NCBI RefSeq assembly: GCF_003233655.1 | Contig: NZ_CP029829.1 | Coordinates: forward strand, 401,001 to 465,000 | Direction of reading: 5' to 3' | Length of the DNA stretch: 64,000 nt | DNA from: Azospirillum ramasamyi | GTDB lineage: Bacteria > Pseudomonadota > Alphaproteobacteria > Azospirillales > Azospirillaceae | Shown here: positions 39,381 to 47,447 of the stretch, piece after piece | Layout of the letters: every line of letters begins with the position of its first letter | How positions within the stretch are numbered: position 1 is the first letter of the stretch | Made by a program: the position numbers and the translations under genes | The notes under the pieces: model-generated | The model's database searches: none | What the model saw: the letters and a program-made list of their open reading frames with translations, nothing else | What the model was told of the DNA's origin: nothing

Positions 39381-39977
39381 CGCATATCCTGCATGTTTGA
39401 GGTAGTTCCAGCATTCGTCTGGTGTGTAGAGGTCGCAGATAGAGCCGACAGCCCTCCACAACTCCTCGATGGTACGGGCGCCGATGCGGCGGAGATGAGC
39501 TTTGAGCTTGGCGAACGCCATTTCGATAGGGTTGAGGTCGGGACTGTAGGGCGGCAGGAAGAGGAACCAAGCGCCACGTTCCTTGAGGATGGCCTTGGCC
39601 TTTTCACTCTTATGGCTGGATAGGTTGTCGAGGATGACGACATCGCCCGGCCGCAGGGTCGGGGCGAGTTGTGTCTCGACATAGGTCTCGAAGAGCGTCC
39701 GGTTCATCGCGCCCTTGATGATCCACGGGGCGGTCAGCCCGTCGCAGCGCAGGGCAGCGATGAAGGTCTGGGTGCCCCAATGGCCAAACGGCGCCGTGGC
39801 CTTGAACCGCTGGCCGCGCTTGGCCCGTCCGCGCAGTCGGGTCATCTTCGTGGTGGTTGCGGTCTCGTCGAGAAACACCAGCCGATCCGGCTCCTCGCGC
39901 ATCCGGGGCTGACGGTGGCTGCGCCAACTCCGGCGGTCCTCAGCAACGTCAGCGCGACCGGCCTCGCTCGCCAGCAC
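39372..39977 (-). CDS. IS630 transposase, C-terminal DDE part
   Basis: This frame (201 aa if started at 39977) holds the catalytic triad: LVFLDETATTTK (first Asp), DVVILDNLSSHKS (second Asp) and SPDLNPIEMAFAKLK (Glu). It lacks the N-terminal DNA-binding part, which is in the upstream frame at 39949-40329. Joining needs a +1 shift, or loss of one A, at the run of eight A (complement of 39980-39987); the fused reading FTVKKTVLASEAGRADVAED is the normal IS630 sequence. Either slippage makes the active enzyme or the copy is frameshifted. Confidence 0.85.
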   Translation of the reverse strand: MLASEAGRADVAEDRRSWRSHRQPRMREEPDRLVFLDETATTTKMTRLRGRAKRGQRFKATAPFGHWGTQTFIAALRCDGLTAPWIIKGAMNRTLFETYVETQLAPTLRPGDVVILDNLSSHKSEKAKAILKERGAWFLFLPPYSPDLNPIEMAFAKLKAHLRRIGARTIEELWRAVGSICDLYTPDECWNYLKHAGYASD

Positions 39978-40329
39978 CGTTTTTTTTGACAGTGAAGCCG
40001 CGGGCGAGCAGGAAGCGCGACAGCGAGGCGGGGTGGACCGTGACCCCGCGCTCGGCCTTCAGCTTGGCCGCCAGTTCGGGCATGGTGATGTCGCCTTGCT
40101 TCTCCACCCAGCCGATCAGAAGTTCGGCATGCGGGGCCAGCTTGCCACCGCCCGGTGGGCGCCCCTGCCGGGCCGGGTCCAGCGAGCCCGTTGCCGCCAT
40201 GCGCTGAGCAAGCCGCACGCCCGTGCTCGCGCTCACATCGAACCGGCGCGCCGCCGCCCGACGCGAACCGCCTTTCTCGACCTCTCCGTAAATCCGAACC
40301 CGAAGGTCCGACGAATAGCTGCGCCCCAT
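39949..40329 (-). CDS. IS630 transposase, N-terminal DNA-binding part
   Basis: This frame (126 aa) starts MGRSYSSDLRVRIYGEVEKG, the usual IS630 opening, with a helix-turn-helix (about 10-60) and a second winged-helix segment (ITMPELAAKLKAERG, about 85-115). It runs over the A8 tract and stops shortly after in KKNGAGERGRSR. The ATG at 40329 has GGAGGTG upstream. See the downstream frame for the catalytic part. Confidence 0.82.
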   Translation of the reverse strand: MGRSYSSDLRVRIYGEVEKGGSRRAAARRFDVSASTGVRLAQRMAATGSLDPARQGRPPGGGKLAPHAELLIGWVEKQGDITMPELAAKLKAERGVTVHPASLSRFLLARGFTVKKNGAGERGRSR

Positions 40330-40383
40330 GATCCACCTCCAACAACGGTGAATCACGTCAACGGCCCAAGCGCAACTGTCGAT

Positions 40384-40405
40384 TCAGATTTCAGGCGCGA
40401 TGCTC
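40384..40405. repeat. terminal inverted repeat of IS630 element (right)
   Basis: TCAGATTTCAGGCGCGATGC followed by TC, abutting TA at 40406-40407. It is the imperfect partner of 39359-39380. The 160 bases beyond it, up to cobD, are low in GC and hold no gene. Confidence 0.7.
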
Positions 40406-40568
40406 TAATCCATGCGCTGAGGTTTCTCACAAAGGTTCAAAAAGCACCGCCAACCTTTAAATTTTATCACATAGAGAATATCACATCAACCCTTCCACGC
40501 TAGAGGGTCGTGATCTCGTTCATGCATCCTTCTGGCTTTGAAACGACAGGGGAGGAGCTATCCATGGT

Positions 40569-41552
40569 TTAAATCCCCACCATTCCCCACAGCAGCAGCG
40601 CCACCAGCCCGACCAGCAGAAGGGCGGCGACGGCGGAGAGAGCGAGCGCTCGCCCTATGTCGGCGGAGGTGACGCGGGCGCGGCCGTCGCCGATCCAGCT
40701 TTCGCTGATGACCACGCCGCCGTCGCGGTGCGGACCGCCCAGCGCGAGGCCCAGCGCGCCGGCCATCGCCGCGATCGGCCAGCCCATGTTCAGCGACGGG
40801 TGCTTGCGCGCGTCGCTCCGCAACGTGCGGAAGGCGCTGCCGGCATTGGCGGTGCCGATGAAGGGGGCGGCGAGCGCCAGCAGCAGGCCGGCCAGCCGGG
40901 CGGGCAGGGCGTTCAGCGCGTCGTCCAAGGTTGCCGCGGTCGATCCGAAGCGGCCATGGCGGACGCCGGGGCTGCCCAGCGCGGCGTCGGCGCCGTCCAT
41001 GACGGTCCAGACGAACAGGCCCGGCACGCCGAGCAGGGCATAGCCGAAGACCGGCGCCACCAGCTTGCGGTCGAAGGCGCGGGCCGCGGCCTCCACCGCC
41101 GCGCGGGCGATGCCGTGCTCGTCCAGCCCATAGACGTGGCGGCGGGTCAGCGACTGGATCGCCTCCTGGCCGGGTACCACGCCGCCGCTCTCCAGCGCGC
41201 GGCGCACCGCCCGCACGCGGGTCCAGGCCGCCCGCCCGCGCAGGCCGCAGAGCAGGGCCAGCAACTCCAGCATCCAGCCGCGCCCGATGGAGCCGACCCA
41301 TTCGACCGCCAGCCCGGCCGCCACGGCGATCACCAGCAGCGCCAGCACCACCAGCGCCCCTCGGAACACCTGCGCCGTGGCGCCGCGTTCCGCCCGGTTC
41401 AGCCGGGCGTCGGCAGCGTTGCAGAAACGCCGCGCCAGCCCGGCGGGATCGGGGAGGATACGGTCCAGCCAGTCGCCGAACAGCGCGTCGATCCCCAGCG
41501 CCAGCAGCAGAAGCAGCAGCGGGCCGGGACCGCCGAAGGCCGAACCGAACAT
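40569..41552 (-). CDS. cobD: CobD/CbiB family adenosylcobinamide-phosphate synthase
   Basis: The product (327 aa) is an inner-membrane protein that attaches aminopropanol (or its phosphate) to adenosylcobyric acid in vitamin B12 synthesis. Family marks are the opening ALGIDALFGD, VAPVFGYALLGVPGLFVWTVMDGADAALG in the middle, and NAGSAFRTLRSDARKHPS with GWPIAAMAGALGL near residue 250. There are about five hydrophobic segments. No other cobalamin gene or B12 riboswitch is in view, so the gene is separated from its pathway here. It ends in the low-GC islet, 160 bases from the IS630 element. Confidence 0.85.
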   Translation of the reverse strand: MFGSAFGGPGPLLLLLLALGIDALFGDWLDRILPDPAGLARRFCNAADARLNRAERGATAQVFRGALVVLALLVIAVAAGLAVEWVGSIGRGWMLELLALLCGLRGRAAWTRVRAVRRALESGGVVPGQEAIQSLTRRHVYGLDEHGIARAAVEAAARAFDRKLVAPVFGYALLGVPGLFVWTVMDGADAALGSPGVRHGRFGSTAATLDDALNALPARLAGLLLALAAPFIGTANAGSAFRTLRSDARKHPSLNMGWPIAAMAGALGLALGGPHRDGGVVISESWIGDGRARVTSADIGRALALSAVAALLLVGLVALLLWGMVGI

Positions 41553-41593
41553 GGCGTCTCCGCAACTAGAGGATATGCATCAGCGGGGGCCGG

Positions 41594-42157
41594 TCAGCGG
41601 GCGCCGGCCTGGCGCAGCAGGGTGCCGACGCGGGCGTTGCGGCTTTCCTGCGCCCAGTGCAGCGCGGTACGGCCGGTGAAGTCGGAGCGGTCGACCTTGG
41701 CGCCGGCCTTCAGCAGCCGCTCCACCACGTCGGCGCGGCCGGCGCGGGCGGCGACCATCAGCGGGGTCATGCCCTCGCGGTTCTCCATGTCGACCTTGGC
41801 GCCCTTCTTCAGCAGCAGGTCGATCAGATCCGGGTTGCCGTTCTCGGCGGCGGCCAGCAGCGGGGTGTTGCCGGACTTGTCGGCGCGGTTGACGTTGGCG
41901 CCGCTGTCCAGCAGCAGGCCGGCCATCGCCGGGTTGGCCCGGTCCACCGCCGCCAACAGGGCGGTCTTGCCGTGGATGTCGGCCTGATTCGGATTCTCAC
42001 CCCGCAACAGGGCGCCCTTCACCTTGGCGACGTCGCCTTCGTTGATCGCCTGCATCAGCCCGGTGTCCTGGAACAGGCTGATCTGGGCGAGGGCCGGGGC
42101 GGCGGAGCCGGCCGACAGGCCGGCGGCGAGGAGGGTGGCGAGCAGGAGCCGCTTCAT
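41594..42157 (-). CDS. secreted ankyrin-repeat protein
   Basis: The product (187 aa) has a signal peptide (MKRLLLATLLAAGLSAGSA, cleavage near APALAQ, residue 25) and four to five ankyrin repeats from about 35 to 185 with the usual G-(K/N/M)-T-(A/P)-L and LL..GA.V units (GKTALLAAV, GNTPLLAAA, GMTPLMVAA, GRTALHWA). Such proteins are periplasmic binding partners, for example near catalases; no partner gene is evident here. The start at 42157 has AAGGAT upstream. It lies 41 bases from the cobD start. Confidence 0.87.
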   Translation of the reverse strand: MKRLLLATLLAAGLSAGSAAPALAQISLFQDTGLMQAINEGDVAKVKGALLRGENPNQADIHGKTALLAAVDRANPAMAGLLLDSGANVNRADKSGNTPLLAAAENGNPDLIDLLLKKGAKVDMENREGMTPLMVAARAGRADVVERLLKAGAKVDRSDFTGRTALHWAQESRNARVGTLLRQAGAR

Positions 42158-42272
42158 GGCGGGTATCCTTCCTTGACAGCAGAGGTGCCGGATACTAGCC
42201 AAAAGTTGGGCGCCTTTGCCAGATCGGCCTTGCCGGTTCGGTGCGCGCGCCGCATTCGTCCAGGGGGCCGCC

Positions 42273-42431
42273 TTGCTTCGTACCGCGCTGAGCAACCCGC
42301 TCGCCCGCCACATCGCCCTGTTCCTGCTGGTGAAGGCCGTGCTGATCGGGTTCGGCCTCTGGTGGTTCCTGGGCGCCATGCCGGAACCGCGCGGCGTCCT
42401 GCCCCCGCCCGCGGCGGCTGCCCGCACCTGA
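42273..42431 (+). CDS. 52-aa single-span membrane protein (CydP-like)
   Basis: The product (TTG start at 42273, after CAGGGGG) reads MLRTALSNPLARHIALFLLV and has one hydrophobic segment (about 12-34) with a short periplasmic or cytoplasmic Pro/Ala tail. The LARHIAL..VKAVLI pattern recalls the small cytochrome-oxidase-associated protein CydP, but there are no cyd genes nearby, so the name is tentative. It is divergent from the ankyrin gene. Small size and codon bias favour a real gene. Confidence 0.5.
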   Translation: MLRTALSNPLARHIALFLLVKAVLIGFGLWWFLGAMPEPRGVLPPPAAAART

Positions 42432-42539
42432 GCGGGCGCCTAATCGGAAGTCTCGGCAAAAGCATGGGCGGAACCTTGGCCCCGCTTTGCGGTTGGATCC
42501 GGATTGTACGGACATCCTGCGAAGCGAAGGGGTGGAGGC

Positions 42540-43169
42540 ATGATCGAGAGCCGCGACCAGAACCCGACCACAATCGATTCCAGCGCCTGGACCGGAGACA
42601 CCGGAGGATCCGCGGACGCCACGGTGCGCGAGGCGGTGGCGATCTTCGACAGCCGCGAATCCCTGCAGAACGCCATCGACGATTTGACGCTGGCCGGTTT
42701 CCAGCGCCATGAGCTGAGCCTGCTGGCGAACGACGAGACGATCCGCGACCGGCTGGGCAGCGTGCCCGGCGATGTCGGCAGCCTCGCCCACGATCCCGAC
42801 GCCCCGCGGCAGTCCTACATCTCGCCGGAGGACATCGGCAGCGGCCAGGGCGCCGCCGTCGGCTTCCCCGCCTATGTCGGCGCCATCATCGCCACCGGCG
42901 CCGTGCTGGCCACCGGCGGGACGGCGCTCGCCGCCGCCGCCGCCGCCGCGGCAGCCGGTGTGGGCAGCGGGGCCGCCGGTTCCTTCCTGTCGCAATGGAT
43001 CACCGACAAGCGCAACGAGCCGATGCTGCAGCATCTCGACAAGGGCGGCATCCTGCTGTGGGTCAATGTCGGGGACGCCGCCCGCGAAAGCATCGCGCTG
43101 GAGGTGCTGAACCGCCACGCCACCCAGCCGGCCGAGGTCCACGACGTGCGGCAGACCGGGTCGATGTAG
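42540..43169 (+). CDS. uncharacterised glycine/alanine-rich protein
   Basis: The product (209 aa) has an N-terminal alpha/beta part (REAVAIFDSRESLQNAIDDL, about 34-53) like the ferredoxin-like regions of the general-stress YdfG/17M group. A hydrophobic Gly/Ala stretch (about 105-150, GAIIATGAVLATGGTALAAA) could form a membrane hairpin. A C-terminal KGGILLWVNV...AARESIALEVL segment completes a second half. The ATG at 42540 has GGTGGAGG upstream. A repeat follows, and the converging gene is the DUF1329 protein. No enzyme motif is seen; a stress-related role is only a guess. Confidence 0.65.
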   Translation: MIESRDQNPTTIDSSAWTGDTGGSADATVREAVAIFDSRESLQNAIDDLTLAGFQRHELSLLANDETIRDRLGSVPGDVGSLAHDPDAPRQSYISPEDIGSGQGAAVGFPAYVGAIIATGAVLATGGTALAAAAAAAAAGVGSGAAGSFLSQWITDKRNEPMLQHLDKGGILLWVNVGDAARESIALEVLNRHATQPAEVHDVRQTGSM

Positions 43170-43182
43170 GCGGCGGAGCGTC

Positions 43183-43310
43183 TCATATCATCGAGCGTAA
43201 AGTCTGACACATCAGGCTTTACGCTCGCCCTCGAACGGCGGGCGCGGCCGTCCGGCCGCTTGCCCTCGCAGGCACGGGCCTGCGGGGCCGCGGTCGCGGC
43301 CCTTACCGCC
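43183..43310. repeat. hairpin-rich interspersed repeat, copy 3
   Basis: The copy starts TCATATCATCGAGCG and has an excellent outer hairpin (AGCGTAAAGTCTGA-CACA-TCAGGCTTTACGCT) at 43194-43225. The common core with CGGCCG, GCAGGC-ACGG-GCCTGC and GGCCGCGGTCGCGGCC follows. It ends in CCTTACCGCC, where the tta is the stop codon of the leftward DUF1329 gene. It lies between convergent genes, as do copies 1 and 2. Confidence 0.85.
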
Positions 43311-44694
43311 GGCCCCGGCGGACCAGGGCCTCGGGGGTGAAGTCCGCCGGCTTGAGCGGCGCGTCGAACTGCGGCGGCGGCAGGCCGTTGTCCACGCCGC
43401 GGGCGACATAGCGGTCGGCGGTCAGGTCGAAGGCGAACTCCACCGTCGGGACCAGGGCGGGAACCTGCCAGTGCGGGATCGGATGCGCCTCGGCGTAGCG
43501 CAGCAGCTCGCCCTTGCCGTCGTAATGCTCCGACGCCAGGATCTGCCAGCTGTCCTCGTCCAGATAATAGGTGCGGTCGGGCAGGGCGTGCCGGAAGTTC
43601 GACTTCAACCGGGCATCCACCACCCAGACCCGGTGCATCTCGTAGCGCAGGAACTGCGGGTTGGGATGCCCCGGCCACAGGATGTCCCGCACCGTCAGGC
43701 CGGGGTTGGTCAGCCGGTGGGCGTTGTAGGGCATGTACATCTCGCGCCGCGTCACCAGCGTGAAGTCGAAGCGGTCGAGCGCGCCGCTGAACATGTCCAG
43801 CATATCGGCGGTGCAGATGCCGCCCGTCACCGGGTCCGGCGTGTCATAGGAGAAGTCGGGCGCCGGCACCACCCGGCCGCGTTCGCCCTCCCGCGCCCAG
43901 GCGCGGGTCCGCGCGGCGATGGGGTCGAGCGTCGACTGGACCACAAGGCTGCTGCCCGCCTGTTCCCGCGGTTCGAGAATTGCGCGGCGGTAGAGCAGCG
44001 GCGGGGCCGCCGTGTCCCCGGCGGCGTAGGGAGAGAGGAAATCCTCGCGCAGGCGGGTCTGGGACCGCGACCCGTCGCCGGACTGGACGATGGTCAGGCT
44101 GGTGCGCGACATCCGCTCGCCGCGCCAGCGCAGCTTGTGGTTCCACATCGCCTGCAGCCCGTTGGCCGGGATGGGGAAGGGCACGCCGACCGCGGCGTCG
44201 CGCAGGATCAGTCCGTTCGCTCCCAGCGCCGCCCGATCGGCATTCGCCATCGACGCGTCATAGATGCGCTGCGGGGCGGCGGCGCTGCGCCGGCAGGGGA
44301 ACAGCGCCAGTTCGAAGCTCTCCGGGTGTTTCTCCAGCAGCGCCTGTTGCCCGGCGGTCAGCCGCACCCTGTAGCGCTCCACATCCGCGGCGCCGACGGT
44401 GAACCAGCGGACATCCTCGATGTAGGGATCGGGGGAGGGGCGGCCGGGTACATAGCCGCGCGGCGCCCGCGTCAGCCCGCCGGTCCAGGCGGGGATCGCC
44501 CGCGTGCGGTTGTCGGCGCGCACCGCCCCGAAGGGCGTCAGTTCCTCGCCGAGCCGCGGCACGCCGACCTCGGATTCATCCGGGGGCGGCGCGTTCTGGG
44601 CCGGCAACGGCGATGCCGTCGTCGCCACGGCGGCGCCCAGCAGAAGGCCCAGCGCCTCCCGCCGGTTGGGGGGGTGGATCGACGGACCGCTCAT
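43303..44694 (-). CDS. DUF1329 protein, exported
   Basis: The product (463 aa) has a twin-arginine-like leader ([24 protein letters not shown], about 10-33) and the DUF1329 body (LolA/outer-membrane lipoprotein-sorting-like). Recognisable parts are [47 protein letters not shown] and [14 protein letters not shown]1329 proteins are periplasmic and often lie with RND-type lipid exporters; here the neighbours are signalling proteins. The start overlaps the stop of the upstream histidine kinase (ATGA). It thus ends a three-gene leftward operon. Confidence 0.83.
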   Translation of the reverse strand: MSGPSIHPPNRREALGLLLGAAVATTASPLPAQNAPPPDESEVGVPRLGEELTPFGAVRADNRTRAIPAWTGGLTRAPRGYVPGRPSPDPYIEDVRWFTVGAADVERYRVRLTAGQQALLEKHPESFELALFPCRRSAAAPQRIYDASMANADRAALGANGLILRDAAVGVPFPIPANGLQAMWNHKLRWRGERMSRTSLTIVQSGDGSRSQTRLREDFLSPYAAGDTAAPPLLYRRAILEPREQAGSSLVVQSTLDPIAARTRAWAREGERGRVVPAPDFSYDTPDPVTGGICTADMLDMFSGALDRFDFTLVTRREMYMPYNAHRLTNPGLTVRDILWPGHPNPQFLRYEMHRVWVVDARLKSNFRHALPDRTYYLDEDSWQILASEHYDGKGELLRYAEAHPIPHWQVPALVPTVEFAFDLTADRYVARGVDNGLPPPQFDAPLKPADFTPEALVRRGRR

Positions 44695-47447
44695 CCTGCC
44701 GGCCTTTCCGCTTCGGCCAACTCCGTGCCGATGGCCTCGCAGGTCGCCGCGAAGCTGCCGCGCAGCCGGTCGGCCGCTTCCGCGAGCCGGGAAAGCGGCG
44801 CCCCCTCGGTGGCGGCCAGTTCCAGCACGCGGGCCGCCTCCGCCAGCGGCTTGGCGCCGGCATTGCGAGAGGAGCCTTTCAGGTTATGGGCGCAGGCCCG
44901 CATCCAGTCGCGGTCGCCGTTGCCGAGCGCCGTGTCGAGATCGGCGACGATCCCACGGCCGATGGTGACGAAATCGTCGAGCAGTTCCGCCACCATCGCC
45001 GCATCGCCGCCGCACAGCGCGCGCAGGTTGCCGAGTTCGATCAGCGCATCGCCGCCGGCCGGCGGGGCGGATGGCCGCGGAGCGCACTCCGGCACATCGG
45101 CCGAAGCCGGCGGCATCCAGCGGGCGAGGGCGACGGCCAGTTGCGACAGCTCCAGCGGCTTGCTCAGCACATCGTCCATGCCGGCGGCGCGGTAGCTCTC
45201 GATGTCGGCGGGGGCGGCGTTGGCGGTGATCGCGACGATCGGCAGGCGGCTGCCGATGCCCGGCTCGCCGCTACCCGATTCGGCGGCGCGGATGCGGCGG
45301 GTCAGCTCGAAGCCGTCGATCTCCGGCATCTGGACGTCGGTCAGCAGCAGGGCGTAGCGGCGCCCGCCCCGGCGCATGGCATCCAATGCGGACAGTGCCT
45401 CCGCCCCGCCCGCGGCCATCTCCGCGGCATAGCCCAGCGCCTGCAACTGCATCAGCAGAACCTTGCGGTTCACCGGATTGTCTTCCGCCACCAGGATCAG
45501 GCGCCCCTGCGCCATCGCCTCCTCCATGCCGGGCGCGGCGGGCGCGGACGGTTGCGTGGTGCCGGCGGTACGGTCGGCGGCGGGCATGCAGGAAGCGCTG
45601 TCCAGAGCGGCGTCATGGACGCAGGCATGAGGGAAGGCATGGGGACAGGCATGGGCGGCGGGCGGTGGAACCAGCCGCCCCGCGGCGACCGCCACCGCGC
45701 GCAGCAGCACCTGCCGGCGTATCGGGCGGCATAGCACCACGGTGCCGGGCTCCGCGCCCCGCGTGCCGGGACGGGAGGTGGCGGACGCCTCTCCCCCCGT
45801 CTCGTGGCAGAGCAGGACCACCGGCGGCCGGGGCTCGCCGCTGCGGCGGCCGAACTCGTCGGGCGCACGGGCCGCGGCGGGAACATGCAGCGCCTCGTCG
45901 ATGGTGACGACGGCGACGACGCATCCGGCCTCCCGCGCGACGCGGGCCTGGGTCGCCAGCTCGGGCGGGGAGGCGGCTGGCAGCACGCGGGCGCCGGCCT
46001 GTTCCAGATAGCGGGCGAGGAACCCGCGCTCGGTATCGTCGGGCACGCCCAGCAGCACCGTCAGACCGTCCAGGCCGATGGCGTCGCCGCCGTCCCTCGC
46101 CGGGGCGGCTGCCGCCGTGCGGTCCAGCGGCAGGCGAAGCCAGAAGGTGGAGCCGGCGCCGGGCCGGCTTTCCACCCCGATCTCTCCCCCCATCAGCGCG
46201 GCAAGCCGCCGGCTGATCGACAATCCCAGCCCGGTGCCGCCGAACCGGCGGGTGGTCGAGCTTTCCGCCTGGGTGAAGGGCTGGAACAGGCGCCGGCAGG
46301 TGGATTCGGCGATGCCGATCCCGGTGTCGCAGACGGCGATGCGCAGCAGCGGCTCCGCGCCATCATCCTCATTGTCAGCCGCCCCATTGTCACTTGCGGC
46401 TGCGGGCTCGAACTCCGCGCGCAGGACGACGCGGCCGGCCTCGGTGAATTTGATGGCGTTGCCGGCGAGGTTGAACAGGATCTGGCGCAGCCGCACCGGA
46501 TCGCCCAGCAGGGCCGGCGGAATCGCGGGGTCCACATAGGTCAGCAGCACCAGCCCCTTCGCCCCGGCGGCGGGGGCCAGCGTTTCCGCCACCCCTTCGA
46601 CCAATGCCGGGACCGACAGCGGCACCCGTTCCAGATCCATCTTCCCGGCTTCGATCTTGGAGAAATCCAGGATGTCGTCGATGATCCGCAACAGCGCGCC
46701 GGCCGATTCGCGCATGGTGGCGACGGTGTCGCGCTGGTGTTCGTCCAGCTCGGTCCGTTCCAGCAGGCCGAGCATGCCCAACACCCCGTTCATCGGCGTG
46801 CGGATCTCGTGGCTCATGGTGGCGAGGAAGGCCGACTTGGCCCTGGTCGCCTCCTCCGCCTGCTCGCGGCTTTCGCGCAGTTCGCGCGTGCGTTCCGCCA
46901 CGCGGGTCTCGATCGACTGGATCTGGTCGAAGGCGCGCAACGCCGCGATCACGGCGGTGAACAGGCTTTCCGCCGACAGGTCGGCCTTCGGCTTGTAGTC
47001 GTTGATGTCGTAATCGACGATCACGTCGCGCTGCGGCGCCTGTCCCGGCTGGCCGGTGCGCAGGATGATGCGGACGTCGCGGTTCCCCAGATCGTCCCTG
47101 ATCCAGCGGACCAGCTTCAGGCCGGAGTCATCCTCCTCCATCACCACGTCGAGCAGGATCACGGCGATGTCGCGGCGGAGTTCCAGCACCGCGCGGGCGT
47201 CCGCCGCGGTGAGGCAGCTGACGAGTTCCAGCCGGCGCCGCTGGAAGGCGACGTCGGCCAGCAGCAGTCCGGTCATGGCATGGACGTCCGCTTCATCGTC
47301 CACCACCAGGATGGTCCAGGGCGGGGCGGCCGGGTCATGCGCGGGCACCCGCTGGACCGCCGTGGCGCCGGTGCGGTCCGCCGCGCCTTCCGCCTCCTCG
47401 TCGGCGAACAGGATCTCGTCGTCGTCAAAGGCGGCGCCGGTGCTCAT
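44691..47447 (-). CDS. REC-hybrid histidine kinase with C-terminal REC and HPt
   Basis: The product (918 aa) has an N-terminal receiver (about 44-170; Asp100 in [11 protein letters not shown]), a short linker helix, HisKA with [11 protein letters not shown] (His213), HATPase (about 320-450), a variable region, a full receiver ([11 protein letters not shown], about 690) and HPt ([12 protein letters not shown], about 855). The N-terminal receiver closely resembles that of the 5231-8350 kinase ([19 protein letters not shown] shared), but the DUF3369-type part is shorter or missing. Start and stop overlap both neighbours by 4 bases. It should receive phosphate from, or cooperate with, the membrane kinase upstream. 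Confidence 0.88.
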   Translation of the reverse strand: MSTGAAFDDDEILFADEEAEGAADRTGATAVQRVPAHDPAAPPWTILVVDDEADVHAMTGLLLADVAFQRRRLELVSCLTAADARAVLELRRDIAVILLDVVMEEDDSGLKLVRWIRDDLGNRDVRIILRTGQPGQAPQRDVIVDYDINDYKPKADLSAESLFTAVIAALRAFDQIQSIETRVAERTRELRESREQAEEATRAKSAFLATMSHEIRTPMNGVLGMLGLLERTELDEHQRDTVATMRESAGALLRIIDDILDFSKIEAGKMDLERVPLSVPALVEGVAETLAPAAGAKGLVLLTYVDPAIPPALLGDPVRLRQILFNLAGNAIKFTEAGRVVLRAEFEPAAASDNGAADNEDDGAEPLLRIAVCDTGIGIAESTCRRLFQPFTQAESSTTRRFGGTGLGLSISRRLAALMGGEIGVESRPGAGSTFWLRLPLDRTAAAAPARDGGDAIGLDGLTVLLGVPDDTERGFLARYLEQAGARVLPAASPPELATQARVAREAGCVVAVVTIDEALHVPAAARAPDEFGRRSGEPRPPVVLLCHETGGEASATSRPGTRGAEPGTVVLCRPIRRQVLLRAVAVAAGRLVPPPAAHACPHAFPHACVHDAALDSASCMPAADRTAGTTQPSAPAAPGMEEAMAQGRLILVAEDNPVNRKVLLMQLQALGYAAEMAAGGAEALSALDAMRRGGRRYALLLTDVQMPEIDGFELTRRIRAAESGSGEPGIGSRLPIVAITANAAPADIESYRAAGMDDVLSKPLELSQLAVALARWMPPASADVPECAPRPSAPPAGGDALIELGNLRALCGGDAAMVAELLDDFVTIGRGIVADLDTALGNGDRDWMRACAHNLKGSSRNAGAKPLAEAARVLELAATEGAPLSRLAEAADRLRGSFAATCEAIGTELAEAERPAG

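Larger units (their letters stand above)
39359..40405 (-). mobile_element. IS630-family insertion sequence
   Basis: A 1047-base element bounded by TA dinucleotides at 39357-39358 and 40406-40407, the IS630/mariner target duplication. Imperfect terminal inverted repeats of about 22 bases lie at 39359-39380 and 40384-40405 (shared GAG..TCG.GC.T..AATCTGA). It carries a DDE transposase in two overlapping frames. It is inserted in low-GC DNA. Confidence 0.85.

Noticed and set aside
40431-40458. AAAGGTT...AACCTTT inverted repeat right of the IS630 element
   Set aside because: Stem of 7 weak pairs with a long loop in A/T-rich DNA; likely chance.
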